From Cyclobacteriaceae bacterium (GTDB lineage: Bacteria; Bacteroidota; Bacteroidia; Cytophagales; Cyclobacteriaceae), in assembly GCA_019638395.1 (NCBI GenBank), contig JAHBTX010000001.1, positions 186,001-250,000 on the forward strand: a DNA stretch of 64,000 bases, given 5' to 3'. How positions within the stretch are numbered: the first letter of the stretch is position 1; every line of letters starts with the position of its first letter. A program made the translations under genes and the position numbers. Shown one piece after another: positions 10,827-19,800 of the stretch. The notes beneath the pieces are model-generated. The model was not told the origin of the DNA and did no database searches. It saw nothing but the letters and a program-made list of their open reading frames with translations.

Positions 10827-11867
10827 CTAATACGGGTTAAGTTTTCGCTTGTTCTTGCCCTTGTATTTGATCAGCGTAGGGTGGTTTTCGCCATAGCCGG
10901 GGTTCTGTTTTTTGTAGATGGGGTGGCGCCTGCTGCGGTATTCTTTATTTCCATGAGCATGGTTGATCTGAATTTTACAATCTTTAAGGTAGCACCGAGG
11001 CAGCTCAGGGATGGAGTAGGTTAATCCAATCTGCAGGTAACCTGCATTCATCTTGTGCTTGATGGAATTACCATTACTCCCCTCAACATTTAACGTGTAT
11101 TTTTTAAAATCGAAAGATGGCCGAATGTAGAGTTTTAAATATTCTGAGAGTTCGTATTCGGTGGTAACCCCCAGGTTAAAATAGATACTGCGCTTGATCG
11201 AAGTGTTATCAAAATTACGCTTGGGTTTATAACTACCCACTTCAATATCGCCTGTAAATAAAAATTTGTCGATCCTATAAAATGATCCGCCTGCGTAGCC
11301 ATAAAACTTACGTATCCAGCCTCTGTGCTGTGCAGGACGAAAGGTACTGATACTTTCCTTAAATGAAATTGGATTGAATTCACCAAGTGTAAAATGCTCG
11401 TAACTATATCCAACGCCAACGCGGTAGCGTTTCAAAAATTCGTAATGCAGCCTTAAATTAATCGGAATGTTTTTACCGCGCCCTTTAAAACCAATTTTAG
11501 CCGTATCACCAGATACCAAAAAGCTTGCAGGAGTAAGGGCCAGTGTATCGGCTGTTACTTTATTAATCCAATTGGTGTAGGTAGTATCAAGCGGATTATT
11601 TTTCTGGAATACACGAGGTGCAAAGCCGGGCCGGTGGAAAATTCCAAAACTATCTAACTGGTGCTTCATGTAGGTATTACCATATCCGGTACTGAAACTA
11701 AAATGAAGCCGGGTAAGGAATCTACGGATAGTGTTGGGTTTGCGCTCGGCATAAATTGTTTCAAGCGGAAAAGTAGGCTTTTCTTCCTGAGCTACAACAA
11801 GATCTGGTATTAGCAGAAACAAGATCAGAACCAGGTGTATGCGAAAGGGGCTTTTCAGAGTGCTCAA
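10827..11867 (-). CDS. Putative outer-membrane beta-barrel protein
   Basis: The 346-residue product starts with a hydrophobic segment ending DLVVAQ, a likely signal peptide. The body alternates aromatic and polar residues in short strands (for example YRVGVGYSYEHFTLGEF, YFNLGVTTEYELSEYLKLYIRPSFDF), as in outer-membrane barrels. The last 40 residues are a very basic tail (RSRRHPIYKK, KGKNKRKLNPY), which would be periplasmic or exposed. No family is recognised. It is separated from gyrA by about 150 bp and faces the same way. Confidence 0.65.
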   Translation of the reverse strand: MSTLKSPFRIHLVLILFLLIPDLVVAQEEKPTFPLETIYAERKPNTIRRFLTRLHFSFSTGYGNTYMKHQLDSFGIFHRPGFAPRVFQKNNPLDTTYTNWINKVTADTLALTPASFLVSGDTAKIGFKGRGKNIPINLRLHYEFLKRYRVGVGYSYEHFTLGEFNPISFKESISTFRPAQHRGWIRKFYGYAGGSFYRIDKFLFTGDIEVGSYKPKRNFDNTSIKRSIYFNLGVTTEYELSEYLKLYIRPSFDFKKYTLNVEGSNGNSIKHKMNAGYLQIGLTYSIPELPRCYLKDCKIQINHAHGNKEYRSRRHPIYKKQNPGYGENHPTLIKYKGKNKRKLNPY

Positions 11868-11915
11868 TTTAAAAAGCTAAAGATAACAGGCTGGAGCAGA
11901 CGGTAAAAATCAATC

Positions 11916-13322
11916 TCAATAACTATCGGCATAAGCCCCATAGCTGGGGTACCGGCTCTCTAACGATGTGAAGGTGTGAAACAGTATTTGTCCTTTGTTC
12001 AAGTGGTAAGTAAAGTTATGGTTGGTAGCGCGATTGCCCTCATTTAGTCTAAGCGTAACTGTACTTTGACCAGCCGGAAGGGCCACGCGGGTATAATAAA
12101 TGCTGTGTGGTAACGTTTGCCAGTTTCGCGTATCGGCCTTTTCGGTAATGGCATTTATAACACCTAATACGGAGCCTAATGTTTTGTCTTCTTTCTTCAC
12201 TTGATGTTCGGTAACTTTCTTTAGAGCCACCCGAATCAAGGCTTTACTCATTTCCAAATGCATGCGTTGCTGTAAACTTTTAAAAGCGATTTTATTTATG
12301 TCTTCCAGCAACATGAGTGGCTGTTCCGTTCCGTTTGCTGAGATGGTAGCACTTTGAAAATATTGCGGGCGTTCCAGGTAGCGGGGAAATGCCACCCGAA
12401 ATACTTCCAGGCTGGCCAACCCATCTTTTTCGTTCTTATCGTAGCCCTCCAGTGAAAACGGAAAGTTGATTCCCAACTCCCGGTTATAAAAATAAACCCA
12501 GTTGTCGCGCCTGTCAACTACAAAGTTTATCCCCCACTCGGCCTTAACCGGTGCCAGTCCGTTATGCCAGAAAAAAATTACTTCTCCTCCTGTTGTCTGA
12601 TGTACTTCAAAATCAGTTAGCCCCCATTTTTCTTTGTAGGATTCAAATTCATTTTTTAAGCCACTTAGCCAGGCGGTGCGGAGTAAATCGGTTTTAATTT
12701 GTGCGGGCATCGTTATACTAAATAACCGCTCGTAATCATCTTCGTAAATGGACACTGCGTTGCGATAGGCAATAAAAGCATTATTGTAATCTTTGTCTGC
12801 TTCGTAGATCAATCCCATCAGGGTATGCACAAAAGCATCGCGTTTAAATTTATTTTCATTCGGGTAACGATCGCTTAGTTGCTGCAGTCGAATGTTTACT
12901 CGCCTGCATTCTACCAGTGCCGCTTCGGTATTACCTAACTTCAGGTAATTGATAGCTTTGTAATACAACACCATCAGATGTTCGTGATCTTCGCCCCGGT
13001 AGGTGGTTACGTTTGGGTTGGTGAGGTAAGAGGCTGCTTCGTATAAAAAGTTTTTCCGGTAATCTTCGCCAAACAAAAATGCTTTCTCCAGGTAGCTGTT
13101 GCTTTCTTCATACCGGCTCATCATAGAAAGTACAAGCCCCTTATTCACATAGTACAAAAACTCGCGTTTGCTGTTGGCTTCTTTGGTGTTGGCTTGTAAA
13201 GTAGCCAATGCTGCTTCAAGGTTACCACGTTCAAAATCCTGATTAAAAGCCTGATTGGTTTGGTAATACGTAGCACATCCTGACGTGATCGCTAGTGCAA
13301 CAATAACCACAAGTTTCATCAT
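11916..13322 (-). CDS. COG3014-like TPR lipoprotein
   Basis: The start chosen at 13322 gives MMKLVVIVALAITSGCATY with a lipobox Cys at residue 16; an ATG at 13340 would add six residues. The N-terminal half has TPR-like helices (NLEAALATLQANTKEAN, YEESNSYLEKAFLFGEDYRK, NAFIAYRNAVSIYEDDYE), and the C-terminal half is a beta-rich domain of unknown function. The architecture and the partner resemble the COG3014 family, which lies next to LpoB-like genes in many Gram-negatives. It follows the LpoB-like gene directly, so a shared role at the cell envelope, perhaps in peptidoglycan synthesis, is an inference. Confidence 0.72.
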   Translation of the reverse strand: MMKLVVIVALAITSGCATYYQTNQAFNQDFERGNLEAALATLQANTKEANSKREFLYYVNKGLVLSMMSRYEESNSYLEKAFLFGEDYRKNFLYEAASYLTNPNVTTYRGEDHEHLMVLYYKAINYLKLGNTEAALVECRRVNIRLQQLSDRYPNENKFKRDAFVHTLMGLIYEADKDYNNAFIAYRNAVSIYEDDYERLFSITMPAQIKTDLLRTAWLSGLKNEFESYKEKWGLTDFEVHQTTGGEVIFFWHNGLAPVKAEWGINFVVDRRDNWVYFYNRELGINFPFSLEGYDKNEKDGLASLEVFRVAFPRYLERPQYFQSATISANGTEQPLMLLEDINKIAFKSLQQRMHLEMSKALIRVALKKVTEHQVKKEDKTLGSVLGVINAITEKADTRNWQTLPHSIYYTRVALPAGQSTVTLRLNEGNRATNHNFTYHLNKGQILFHTFTSLESRYPSYGAYADSY

Positions 13323-13346
13323 GATACTTCGGTGGCCCATTGTACT

Positions 13347-13919
13347 TTATTTTCGGATGTACTTCTTGATTTCGTGTTGTCCGTACCAAACCCGTTTGTT
13401 GGTTTCCATATCGGTAAGAAACAAGGTGGTGATGTAGTTTACAACGCGTTGCTTGTTTAGCACGTCTGTTTCAGAAGTCATCTCACCAAATAACATGAGG
13501 TTGGCGCCTACTTCCTTTCCCCATTGCGCCAGGGTAGCCGGGTCGGCAAAGTCTTGTTGCTGCGCACGTTCCTCACGCAGTTTATCCCGGAAGGAATCGG
13601 ACTCCACCAAATCGGCCACGTTGGAATTAAATATGGCTACTTCAAATTTCTTGATGTAGTTATTGGCATCAATGTGTTCGCTGGTGCGATTGCGAATCAG
13701 GCCTACAATTATTGTGGGCCGTTTACTCAACTCTTTTGCATACTCCTGGTAGCGGGAACTAGTTAGTAATTCTGCAATCATTTTTTCGGCTACCTGTCTT
13801 GAATCACTATCATTCCATCTGCCACTCAAATCAATCTGTTGCCCCGGGTCAACCCGCGAGACGGTTTGGGCGCACGCTGTTACAATTACAACAAGTATGA
13901 AGTATAAAATGATTCGCAT
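13347..13919 (-). CDS. LpoB-like penicillin-binding-protein activator lipoprotein
   Basis: The 190-residue product begins MRIILYFILVVIVTAC with lipobox Cys16. The core reads VDLSGRWNDSDSR-like text near residue 25 (DLSGRWNDSDSRQVAEKMI), then RPTIIVGLIRNRTSEHID, then GANLMLFGEMTSET and a final WYGQHEIKKYIRK, all hallmarks of the LpoB/COG3417 family. In enterobacteria LpoB activates PBP1B from the outer membrane; whether the Bacteroidota members do so is not established. The ATG at 13919 is preferred to an upstream TTG at 13934 that overlaps the rpe stop. It forms an operon with the COG3014-like gene. Confidence 0.82.
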   Translation of the reverse strand: MRIILYFILVVIVTACAQTVSRVDPGQQIDLSGRWNDSDSRQVAEKMIAELLTSSRYQEYAKELSKRPTIIVGLIRNRTSEHIDANNYIKKFEVAIFNSNVADLVESDSFRDKLREERAQQQDFADPATLAQWGKEVGANLMLFGEMTSETDVLNKQRVVNYITTLFLTDMETNKRVWYGQHEIKKYIRK

Positions 13920-13930
13920 ATGAATTACGT

Positions 13931-14581
13931 TCAAGCCAGGGACTTTAATTGTTGAATTACTTCTTTGGGTTTAGGGGCAGTAAACACAAAATTACCAGCA
14001 ACCAATACATCCGCACCAGCGGCAATCAATTTGGGTGCGTTGGCTTGATTTACGCCACCATCAATTTCAATTTTGGCTTTTGAGTTGGTAACTTTCAATA
14101 ATGAAGCCAACTCTGAAGTTTTGGCAAAAGTATTTTCAATAAACTTCTGGCCACCAAACCCTGGATTTACAGACATCAAACAAATTAGATCAATATCAGC
14201 AACTATATCTTTTAACAAAGAGATGGCTGTATGTGGATTAATGGCCACACCGGCTTGCATACCCAATGCTTTTATCTCCTGAATGGTGCGATGCAGGTGC
14301 GTGCTGGCTTCCAGGTGCACTGTAAGAATATCAGCGCCTGCTTCTTTGAATGCTTGCAGGTATCGCTCGGGTTGAACAATCATTAGGTGTACATCTAACG
14401 GTTTCTGCGCGTGCTTCTTAATGGCTTTGATTACGGGCAAACCAAACGATATATTGGGTACGAACACGCCATCCATTACATCTACATGTATCCAATCGGC
14501 AGCACTATCATTTAGCATGGTAACATCGGCCTGAAGATTGGCAAAATCAGCAGCCAGAATAGAGGGTGCAATAATGGGCAT
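13931..14581 (-). CDS. rpe: Ribulose-phosphate 3-epimerase
   Basis: The 216-residue TIM-barrel protein begins PIIAPSILAADFANL and contains HVDVMDGVFVPN, LDVHLMIVQPERY, MSVNPGFGGQKFI and IEIDGGVN, which carry the metal-binding His/Asp residues of this family. It interconverts ribulose 5-phosphate and xylulose 5-phosphate in the pentose phosphate pathway. It is full length. The LpoB-like gene starts 11 bp after its stop on the same strand, so the three genes are probably co-transcribed. Confidence 0.96.
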   Translation of the reverse strand: MPIIAPSILAADFANLQADVTMLNDSAADWIHVDVMDGVFVPNISFGLPVIKAIKKHAQKPLDVHLMIVQPERYLQAFKEAGADILTVHLEASTHLHRTIQEIKALGMQAGVAINPHTAISLLKDIVADIDLICLMSVNPGFGGQKFIENTFAKTSELASLLKVTNSKAKIEIDGGVNQANAPKLIAAGADVLVAGNFVFTAPKPKEVIQQLKSLA

Positions 14582-14631
14582 TAACAGAAAATTTGTTTAT
14601 CGGCAAAGATACACAGTTGCAGCATTTGGCC

Positions 14632-16233
14632 TCACTGTTTCATTACCCGAAATGTTGCTTCGCGGGCACCGGACTGAATCCGTACGTAATATAATCCACT
14701 CAACAACGGTGTAATGTCAAACTCGAATGGATTGTTTTGCCAATTAATTTGAATTGTTGATTCAAGGACTCGTGCACCTTTGCCATCAAAAAGCGTAACC
14801 TGTACGGGCTGGGTTATGTCATCTAATTGAATGCTGATGGTGTTGCCTACAACCGGATTAGGATAAACCAGCCAGAATTTTTCAGGCTCAGGCTCGCGTA
14901 AATAATTTTCAACTGCTTCATAATTTGGAATGCCATAACCCAAAAAATTATCAGGAGCAGTTGCCTGACTGGCCGATTGAGTAAGTACTTCATAAATTTC
15001 CTTTGCTGTAAAATCAGGATAAGCCTGCCACACACCGGCAACAAGACTTGCTACCAACGGACTGGCCAGCGATGTACCTGATGCTGTACCTACATTGCCG
15101 CTTGCCCGAATAACAACGGTACCGGAACCTAATGCCACTACATCGGGTTTAACGCGATCGTCTTCGGTTGGGCCTAATGAACTAAAGGAACTTCGGTTAC
15201 CGCCTGCAGTTATTGAGCCTACCGCCAGCACACCTTCCGCATCGGCCGGAGGTGTTACCAACTGCCAGGCTCTATTACCTTCATTACCGGAACTGCACAC
15301 TACTACTATGCCGCGCTCAATTGCCCACCTTGCTGCACGGGTAATATATGCGGTTTGTCCATCCAACTGATTTTTCTGGTAATCCATGGATGCATCATCA
15401 AACTCATTATAACCCAAGCTTGAGTTAATAATTTGAACACCGGCACTATCTGCTTTTTCGGCTGCAAATGTCCAGTTAAACTCTTCTATCCGGTATTCAG
15501 AGGATACATCTTCCGTCAAATACAGGTAATAGTTTGCCAGGTAGGCACCACCTGTATAATTACCGGCAGTATAGGCAGCCAATACAGAAAGTACTTCGGT
15601 ACCATGATCATCGGCTGTAAATACATGCGGGCTGTTGTTAACAAAATTAAAGGTCTGTTTAATTCTGTTTTCGGAATTCAATAATGAAAAGGGTGCGGTG
15701 GTGTTCACTCCCTGAAAGCCGCTATCAAAAACAGCAATTGAGATTCCCTCGCCCCTATTACCCGCAGCATGCATGGCGGGTATTCCTAATTGTGCCAATT
15801 GCATGGCGTTTGCAAGTGGTTGATCGGTAGTGTCGTGCCTGCGCTTGACTTTTCGTGTGCGGCCGTTTGAAAGTTTCTGCCCCGGTGCTACTAATAAAAT
15901 ATTGTTTACAAATGGAAGTGCAGAAATAGTTGATAGTGTTGTGCTTTCGGTTTCGATTAACACACCGTTCCACCACCGCGATGTAAAGTAGGTTGAAACT
16001 CCTAAATCCTTTAGCTGTTGAACATAGCCTGGCGAAACTGGTAAGTCGGTTTCGGTAATAGCTATTTGTTGACTTTGCCTTCGCGCAATACTTTTTGAAC
16101 TAAGAAAAGCTTCCGGTTGCGAAATGGTAAAAGGTGTTCCGGCTTTATCTTTAAAAAAAACAAAATACCGATTAGTTTGAGCCTGGGCACTGATTGTAAT
16201 TAACACGAGAATTGCACACAGACTACGGAACAT
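14632..16233 (-). CDS. Secreted subtilisin-like serine protease with T9SS sorting domain
   Basis: The 533-residue protein has a signal peptide (MFRSLCAILVLITISAQAQ) and a prodomain up to about residue 135. The S8 catalytic domain carries Asp170 (AVFDSGF), His210 (DDHGTEV), the oxyanion Asn317 (SSGNEG) and Ser388 (SGTSLASP). The last 80 residues (FWLVYPNPVVGN to GLYYVRIQSG) form a type A C-terminal sorting domain. It should therefore be exported by the type IX system to the cell surface or medium. Its start lies inside the end of the upstream lipoprotein gene (11-bp overlap), indicating translational coupling. Confidence 0.93.
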   Translation of the reverse strand: MFRSLCAILVLITISAQAQTNRYFVFFKDKAGTPFTISQPEAFLSSKSIARRQSQQIAITETDLPVSPGYVQQLKDLGVSTYFTSRWWNGVLIETESTTLSTISALPFVNNILLVAPGQKLSNGRTRKVKRRHDTTDQPLANAMQLAQLGIPAMHAAGNRGEGISIAVFDSGFQGVNTTAPFSLLNSENRIKQTFNFVNNSPHVFTADDHGTEVLSVLAAYTAGNYTGGAYLANYYLYLTEDVSSEYRIEEFNWTFAAEKADSAGVQIINSSLGYNEFDDASMDYQKNQLDGQTAYITRAARWAIERGIVVVCSSGNEGNRAWQLVTPPADAEGVLAVGSITAGGNRSSFSSLGPTEDDRVKPDVVALGSGTVVIRASGNVGTASGTSLASPLVASLVAGVWQAYPDFTAKEIYEVLTQSASQATAPDNFLGYGIPNYEAVENYLREPEPEKFWLVYPNPVVGNTISIQLDDITQPVQVTLFDGKGARVLESTIQINWQNNPFEFDITPLLSGLYYVRIQSGAREATFRVMKQ

Positions 16234-16918
16234 AGCTGGTTAGGGTTTGTGTATAACTAACACCCTGCCGCTGGCCGGCACAAGCACCCTGGTTACAAAA
16301 TACCAGTTGGGTAACTTCTTTGAAAACAAGTCCAACCTGGCGGGCATAGGTTTCCTTTTGCACGTCTTGTCCAATAATTGGGTCGAACAGGTTGCTGATT
16401 ACAACGGTTACAGTACTTGCAAAATTGAGTCCGCTGCTTAATTCTTTAGGTTGGTTAAAGTTTTCAATTCTGAATAGTCGTTGTTCGGCTGTGGTTATAT
16501 AATCTTTAAGAAAAGGTGGTTCGTTGTTGTATTGGTTCCCATCCCACTTGGTACTACTACCAACCGGAAAGATCATCTTAACGCGCATAATGTTGCTTTC
16601 GTTTTGTATTACCTCGTTACCACTAATTCGCACCGACCAGGATTGGACTGGTTGCCATTCGTTATTAGCGCTTCGGTTTGAGGCTACTAATAAATAAGTA
16701 ACGATTCCATTTGCAATGGTAGAATCTGTAACGGCAATATTTAATTCGTAAGATTCCTCTATCGGAGTACCCAGATAGCTGTAAGTTGTTTTGCTTATGT
16801 TGTAGGTCCACTCGCGCCCGGTTCGTAATGGAAAAAAATCGGTGCCCCACTCCATGTTGATGGGTTTGTCTTCGCAAGCCAACAGCGCCAGCATTAAAAC
16901 TATCAAACTGTACTTCAT
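16223..16918 (-). CDS. Uncharacterised lipoprotein
   Basis: The 231-residue product starts MKYSLIVLMLALLACED, a clear lipoprotein signal with Cys15. The rest is beta-rich (TDFFPLRTGREWTYNISKTTY near the N terminus), resembling secreted Bacteroidota proteins annotated only as hypothetical. Two Cys (CNQGAC) near the C terminus could form a disulfide. Its 3' end overlaps the subtilase gene by 11 bp, so the two are one operon; it might assist or be a substrate of the protease, but nothing in the sequence proves it. Confidence 0.7.
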   Translation of the reverse strand: MKYSLIVLMLALLACEDKPINMEWGTDFFPLRTGREWTYNISKTTYSYLGTPIEESYELNIAVTDSTIANGIVTYLLVASNRSANNEWQPVQSWSVRISGNEVIQNESNIMRVKMIFPVGSSTKWDGNQYNNEPPFLKDYITTAEQRLFRIENFNQPKELSSGLNFASTVTVVISNLFDPIIGQDVQKETYARQVGLVFKEVTQLVFCNQGACAGQRQGVSYTQTLTSYVP

Positions 16919-16957
16919 TTCATTTCAAAGTTATTTTTTCTTTTTGATATTTGAGCC

Positions 16958-17536
16958 ATGTCGTTAATAACCAAAGTAAAAGCCGGTAGCATTACTAACT
17001 TGAGCGATGCCCGGTATTGTGCGGGAATGGGCGTGGATTGGATTGGATTTCCGGCTGCTGAAGTTTCGCCCACACAGTTTATAGAAATTACAGGTTGGCT
17101 TTCAGGGCCACAATGGGTTATTGAATTGTACGAACAACCTTGGCCACTACCTGAGCAATATCCTGTAACTATTTGGCAATGTGTTGTAAATGATTTTGAA
17201 TTAGCCTTAGACTACCCGGGTTCTTTAATGGTGCTTATCTCCATACAACAATGGCCGGAAGTTAAACAAAGGCTTCTTGCCAACCGAAATAGAATTGATT
17301 GCCTGGTGGTTTTTCTTTTTACCGACACCATGGATGTTGACAAAGCTACCTTGGCAGAAATTCAGCAATACTTTTCTGTTTTAATCGATTTAAAATTTAC
17401 AACATACCCGCTATCCGAAATTATAACCTGGCCCAATGCCGGCATAAATGTTCATGGCAGCAACGAACAGAAACCAGGTTTGAAAGATTATGAACAATTG
17501 GCTGATGTATTAGAGAAATTGGAATCAAACAATTGA
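16958..17536 (+). CDS. Phosphoribosylanthranilate isomerase-like (TrpF-like) protein
   Basis: The 192-residue product starts KVKAGSITNLSDARYCAGMGVDWIGF, similar to the first strand-loop of TrpF (KICG..., with Cys7 replaced by Ala). It ends GINVHGSNEQKPGLKDYEQLADVLEKLE, which matches the phosphate-binding C terminus of TrpF. The central part diverges and the usual catalytic Asp near residue 126 is not obvious. It stands alone rather than in a trp operon. It may be a repurposed TIM barrel rather than an active tryptophan enzyme. Confidence 0.6.
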   Translation: MSLITKVKAGSITNLSDARYCAGMGVDWIGFPAAEVSPTQFIEITGWLSGPQWVIELYEQPWPLPEQYPVTIWQCVVNDFELALDYPGSLMVLISIQQWPEVKQRLLANRNRIDCLVVFLFTDTMDVDKATLAEIQQYFSVLIDLKFTTYPLSEIITWPNAGINVHGSNEQKPGLKDYEQLADVLEKLESNN

Positions 17537-17621
17537 ATTTCAGTTAATTAGTGATAATAAGGCGTTCGGTTAAGAGTAATTTTACCTTGTAAATCGAACA
17601 TTTAATGTTATAATTGCAAGG

Positions 17622-18794
17622 ATGTTCATAAAGCGAGAATCAAAATCAGAGGTTGAAAATCTATTGGATGAATTTCCTGCTGTTGGTCTTTTAGGCCCCC
17701 GGCAAGTGGGCAAAACAACCCTGGCATTAGCCATCTCGTCTTCACCGCATTTAAAACATGTTTACATCGATTTAGAGAATCCTAACGACCGTGCCAAGCT
17801 GGTAAATCCGACAGCGTATTTTGAACAACATGAAGGTAAGTTGTTTGTGTTGGACGAAATACACCGAATGCCTGAGCTCTTTTCGGTTTTACGAGGTGTT
17901 ATTGATAAAAGACGAAGTGAAGGTTTTCGCACTGGTCAATTTTTAATTCTAGGTTCGGCATCACTCGAATTGCTCAGGCAGTCGTCTGAAACTTTAGCCG
18001 GACGGATAGCCTTTAAAAACTTATCGGGAATTAACGCCCGAGAAACAAAACCCACAGATATAAATAAACTTTGGTTAAGAGGAGGATTTCCGGATAGCCT
18101 GTTATCCAAAAGTGATGAAGCCAGTTTTAGGTGGAGACAGAATTTTATTAATACTTACCTTGAAAGGGATGTACCTCAATTTGGACCGAGAATACCTGCG
18201 GTTACTCTTCGAAGACTCTGGACAATGCTTGCACATAATCAAGGCGAGCAATTTAACACAGCTAAAGCAAGTGTAAGTTTAGAAGTTACATCAACTACAA
18301 CGAAGCGGTATCTTGAGTTGTTGGAAGATTTACTATTGGTTCGCACCCTCCATCCATGGTCGGGCAATGTAGGCAAGCGACTGGTTAAATCACCTAAAGT
18401 CTATATCCGGGATAGTGGTGTCACCCATGCCCTACTCAATATTGTTTCGAATGATGATTTGCTTGGCCACCCGATTGTTGGTTCCAGTTGGGAAGGTTTT
18501 GTGGTTGAAAATATTATGTCGGCACTTCCTGTCGGAGCCTCGGCTTGGTTCTACAGAACATCAGCTGGAGCAGAGATTGATCTTGTGATTGAAGCGGGGA
18601 TAAAAAGAAAATATGCGATCGAAATAAAGCGTTCTGTGGCTGCATCTGTTTCTAAAGGCTTTTACTTAGGCTGTGCAGATGTTAAAGCTACACATCGTTA
18701 TGTTGTGTATGCCGGAGATGAACGAATACCAGGCCAAAGTGGGATTACATTCGTTCCACTACGTGACCTGATGGATGAACTATCTGCTAAGTAA
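17622..18794 (+). CDS. AAA ATPase with DUF4143 C-terminal domain
   Basis: The 390-residue protein has Walker A GPRQVGKTT (about residues 26-34), Walker B KLFVLDEIHRMPE, a sensor segment FLILGSASLELL, and a winged-helix linker. The C-terminal DUF4143 part (GSSWEGFVVENIMSAL, RTSAGAEIDLVIEAG, YAIEIKRS) contains the E-x-D...E-x-K pattern of a PD-(D/E)xK nuclease-like fold. This family is widespread and patchily distributed among bacteria and archaea; its role is unknown, though mobility or defence has been suggested. It has its own upstream intergenic region. Confidence 0.88.
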   Translation: MFIKRESKSEVENLLDEFPAVGLLGPRQVGKTTLALAISSSPHLKHVYIDLENPNDRAKLVNPTAYFEQHEGKLFVLDEIHRMPELFSVLRGVIDKRRSEGFRTGQFLILGSASLELLRQSSETLAGRIAFKNLSGINARETKPTDINKLWLRGGFPDSLLSKSDEASFRWRQNFINTYLERDVPQFGPRIPAVTLRRLWTMLAHNQGEQFNTAKASVSLEVTSTTTKRYLELLEDLLLVRTLHPWSGNVGKRLVKSPKVYIRDSGVTHALLNIVSNDDLLGHPIVGSSWEGFVVENIMSALPVGASAWFYRTSAGAEIDLVIEAGIKRKYAIEIKRSVAASVSKGFYLGCADVKATHRYVVYAGDERIPGQSGITFVPLRDLMDELSAK

Positions 18795-18810
18795 ATCACA
18801 TTGCCCAAAA

Positions 18811-19800
18811 TCAACTCGTAACCTTTTCTAAGGCACGCTTTACAGCCTTACCAGCCACATCCTCAAATGCAATGTTCAATGGTTTGGAGCCCTCCAGCCA
18901 CGCCTCAATTTTCTTTATTGATTTCTTTTTGACTTTCTTCAGAACAGGCACACCCAGCTTTTTAAGAGCAGCGGCATTGCAATGCTGCTCGTACTGACTT
19001 TTCATGGGTACAACCAACAATTTTTTATTGAGATGCAATACTTCGGCCGGAGTTTCGAAGCCTGCACCACATAAAACACCGGCAGCAGTAACAACACTCT
19101 CAATAAAATCGTGGCCGCTAACTGGGTAAACCGAAATACGGCCCACGTGATAGGGCTTTTGGGTGTGCTTGGAAAATATATGCCACCGTACATTGGAAAT
19201 TTTAAGCAGCAATTGCACTAACTTCTTATCATCGTAAGCCGGCAGGTAAATGGTGTAGTGGCCCAGGTTTTTGGGTGTTGCTTCCCGAATAGCCGTACGA
19301 ACTACCGGGGTAAAAATGTTTTTATCGTATTCATCGAAATGAAAGCCTACATATTTTTTTACCGGTGCATAATTTTTCAACATCCATTCTCCAAACGGAT
19401 CTACAAATTTGGGCCGGGGTGATTTTTTGGATAATAGTGCTGCTTGGTGCCCCAACCCGATGATGGGTATTTCTTTTTTACGACATGCCCAGGCTGTTAT
19501 AGGTTCAAAATCATTTACAACCAGATCATACTTTTCAACCGGAAAACTTTTAATCTCTTTAATAACATCTTTCGAACTGTTTTTCTGAAATGTTTTCAAA
19601 AAATTAATTCCGCCTTGCTTACCAAAATAAAAACTCAAGCCTTTCGATTTATATTTTACCGGGTAAGGCAAAACAACTTCGGCCTGTGTACCGCTCACAA
19701 ACAAATCGAGCTTACCATATTGTTGAAGCTCTGGAATGATGTCAACGGCCCGGCTTAAATGACCATTGCCCGTGCCTTGAATGGCGTAAAGGATTTTCAT
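18811..19800 (-). CDS. MJ1255/VC2487-family glycosyltransferase
   Basis: The 329-residue protein starts MKILYAIQGTGNGHLSRA, the glycine-rich N terminus of GT-B (family 28-like) glycosyltransferases. The C-terminal half has VLCGAGFETPAEVLHLNKKLLVVPMKSQYEQHCNA, the nucleotide-sugar binding motif. It overlaps by 4 bp (ATGA) with the upstream LpxH-like phosphoesterase gene, so the pair is probably translated together and acts on related envelope lipids or glycans. The acceptor cannot be told from sequence. Confidence 0.82.
   Translation of the reverse strand: MKILYAIQGTGNGHLSRAVDIIPELQQYGKLDLFVSGTQAEVVLPYPVKYKSKGLSFYFGKQGGINFLKTFQKNSSKDVIKEIKSFPVEKYDLVVNDFEPITAWACRKKEIPIIGLGHQAALLSKKSPRPKFVDPFGEWMLKNYAPVKKYVGFHFDEYDKNIFTPVVRTAIREATPKNLGHYTIYLPAYDDKKLVQLLLKISNVRWHIFSKHTQKPYHVGRISVYPVSGHDFIESVVTAAGVLCGAGFETPAEVLHLNKKLLVVPMKSQYEQHCNAAALKKLGVPVLKKVKKKSIKKIEAWLEGSKPLNIAFEDVAGKAVKRALEKVTS

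Noticed and set aside
16958-17536. Firm assignment as trpF
   Set aside because: The N- and C-terminal blocks match, but the catalytic Cys is replaced and no trp genes are adjacent.
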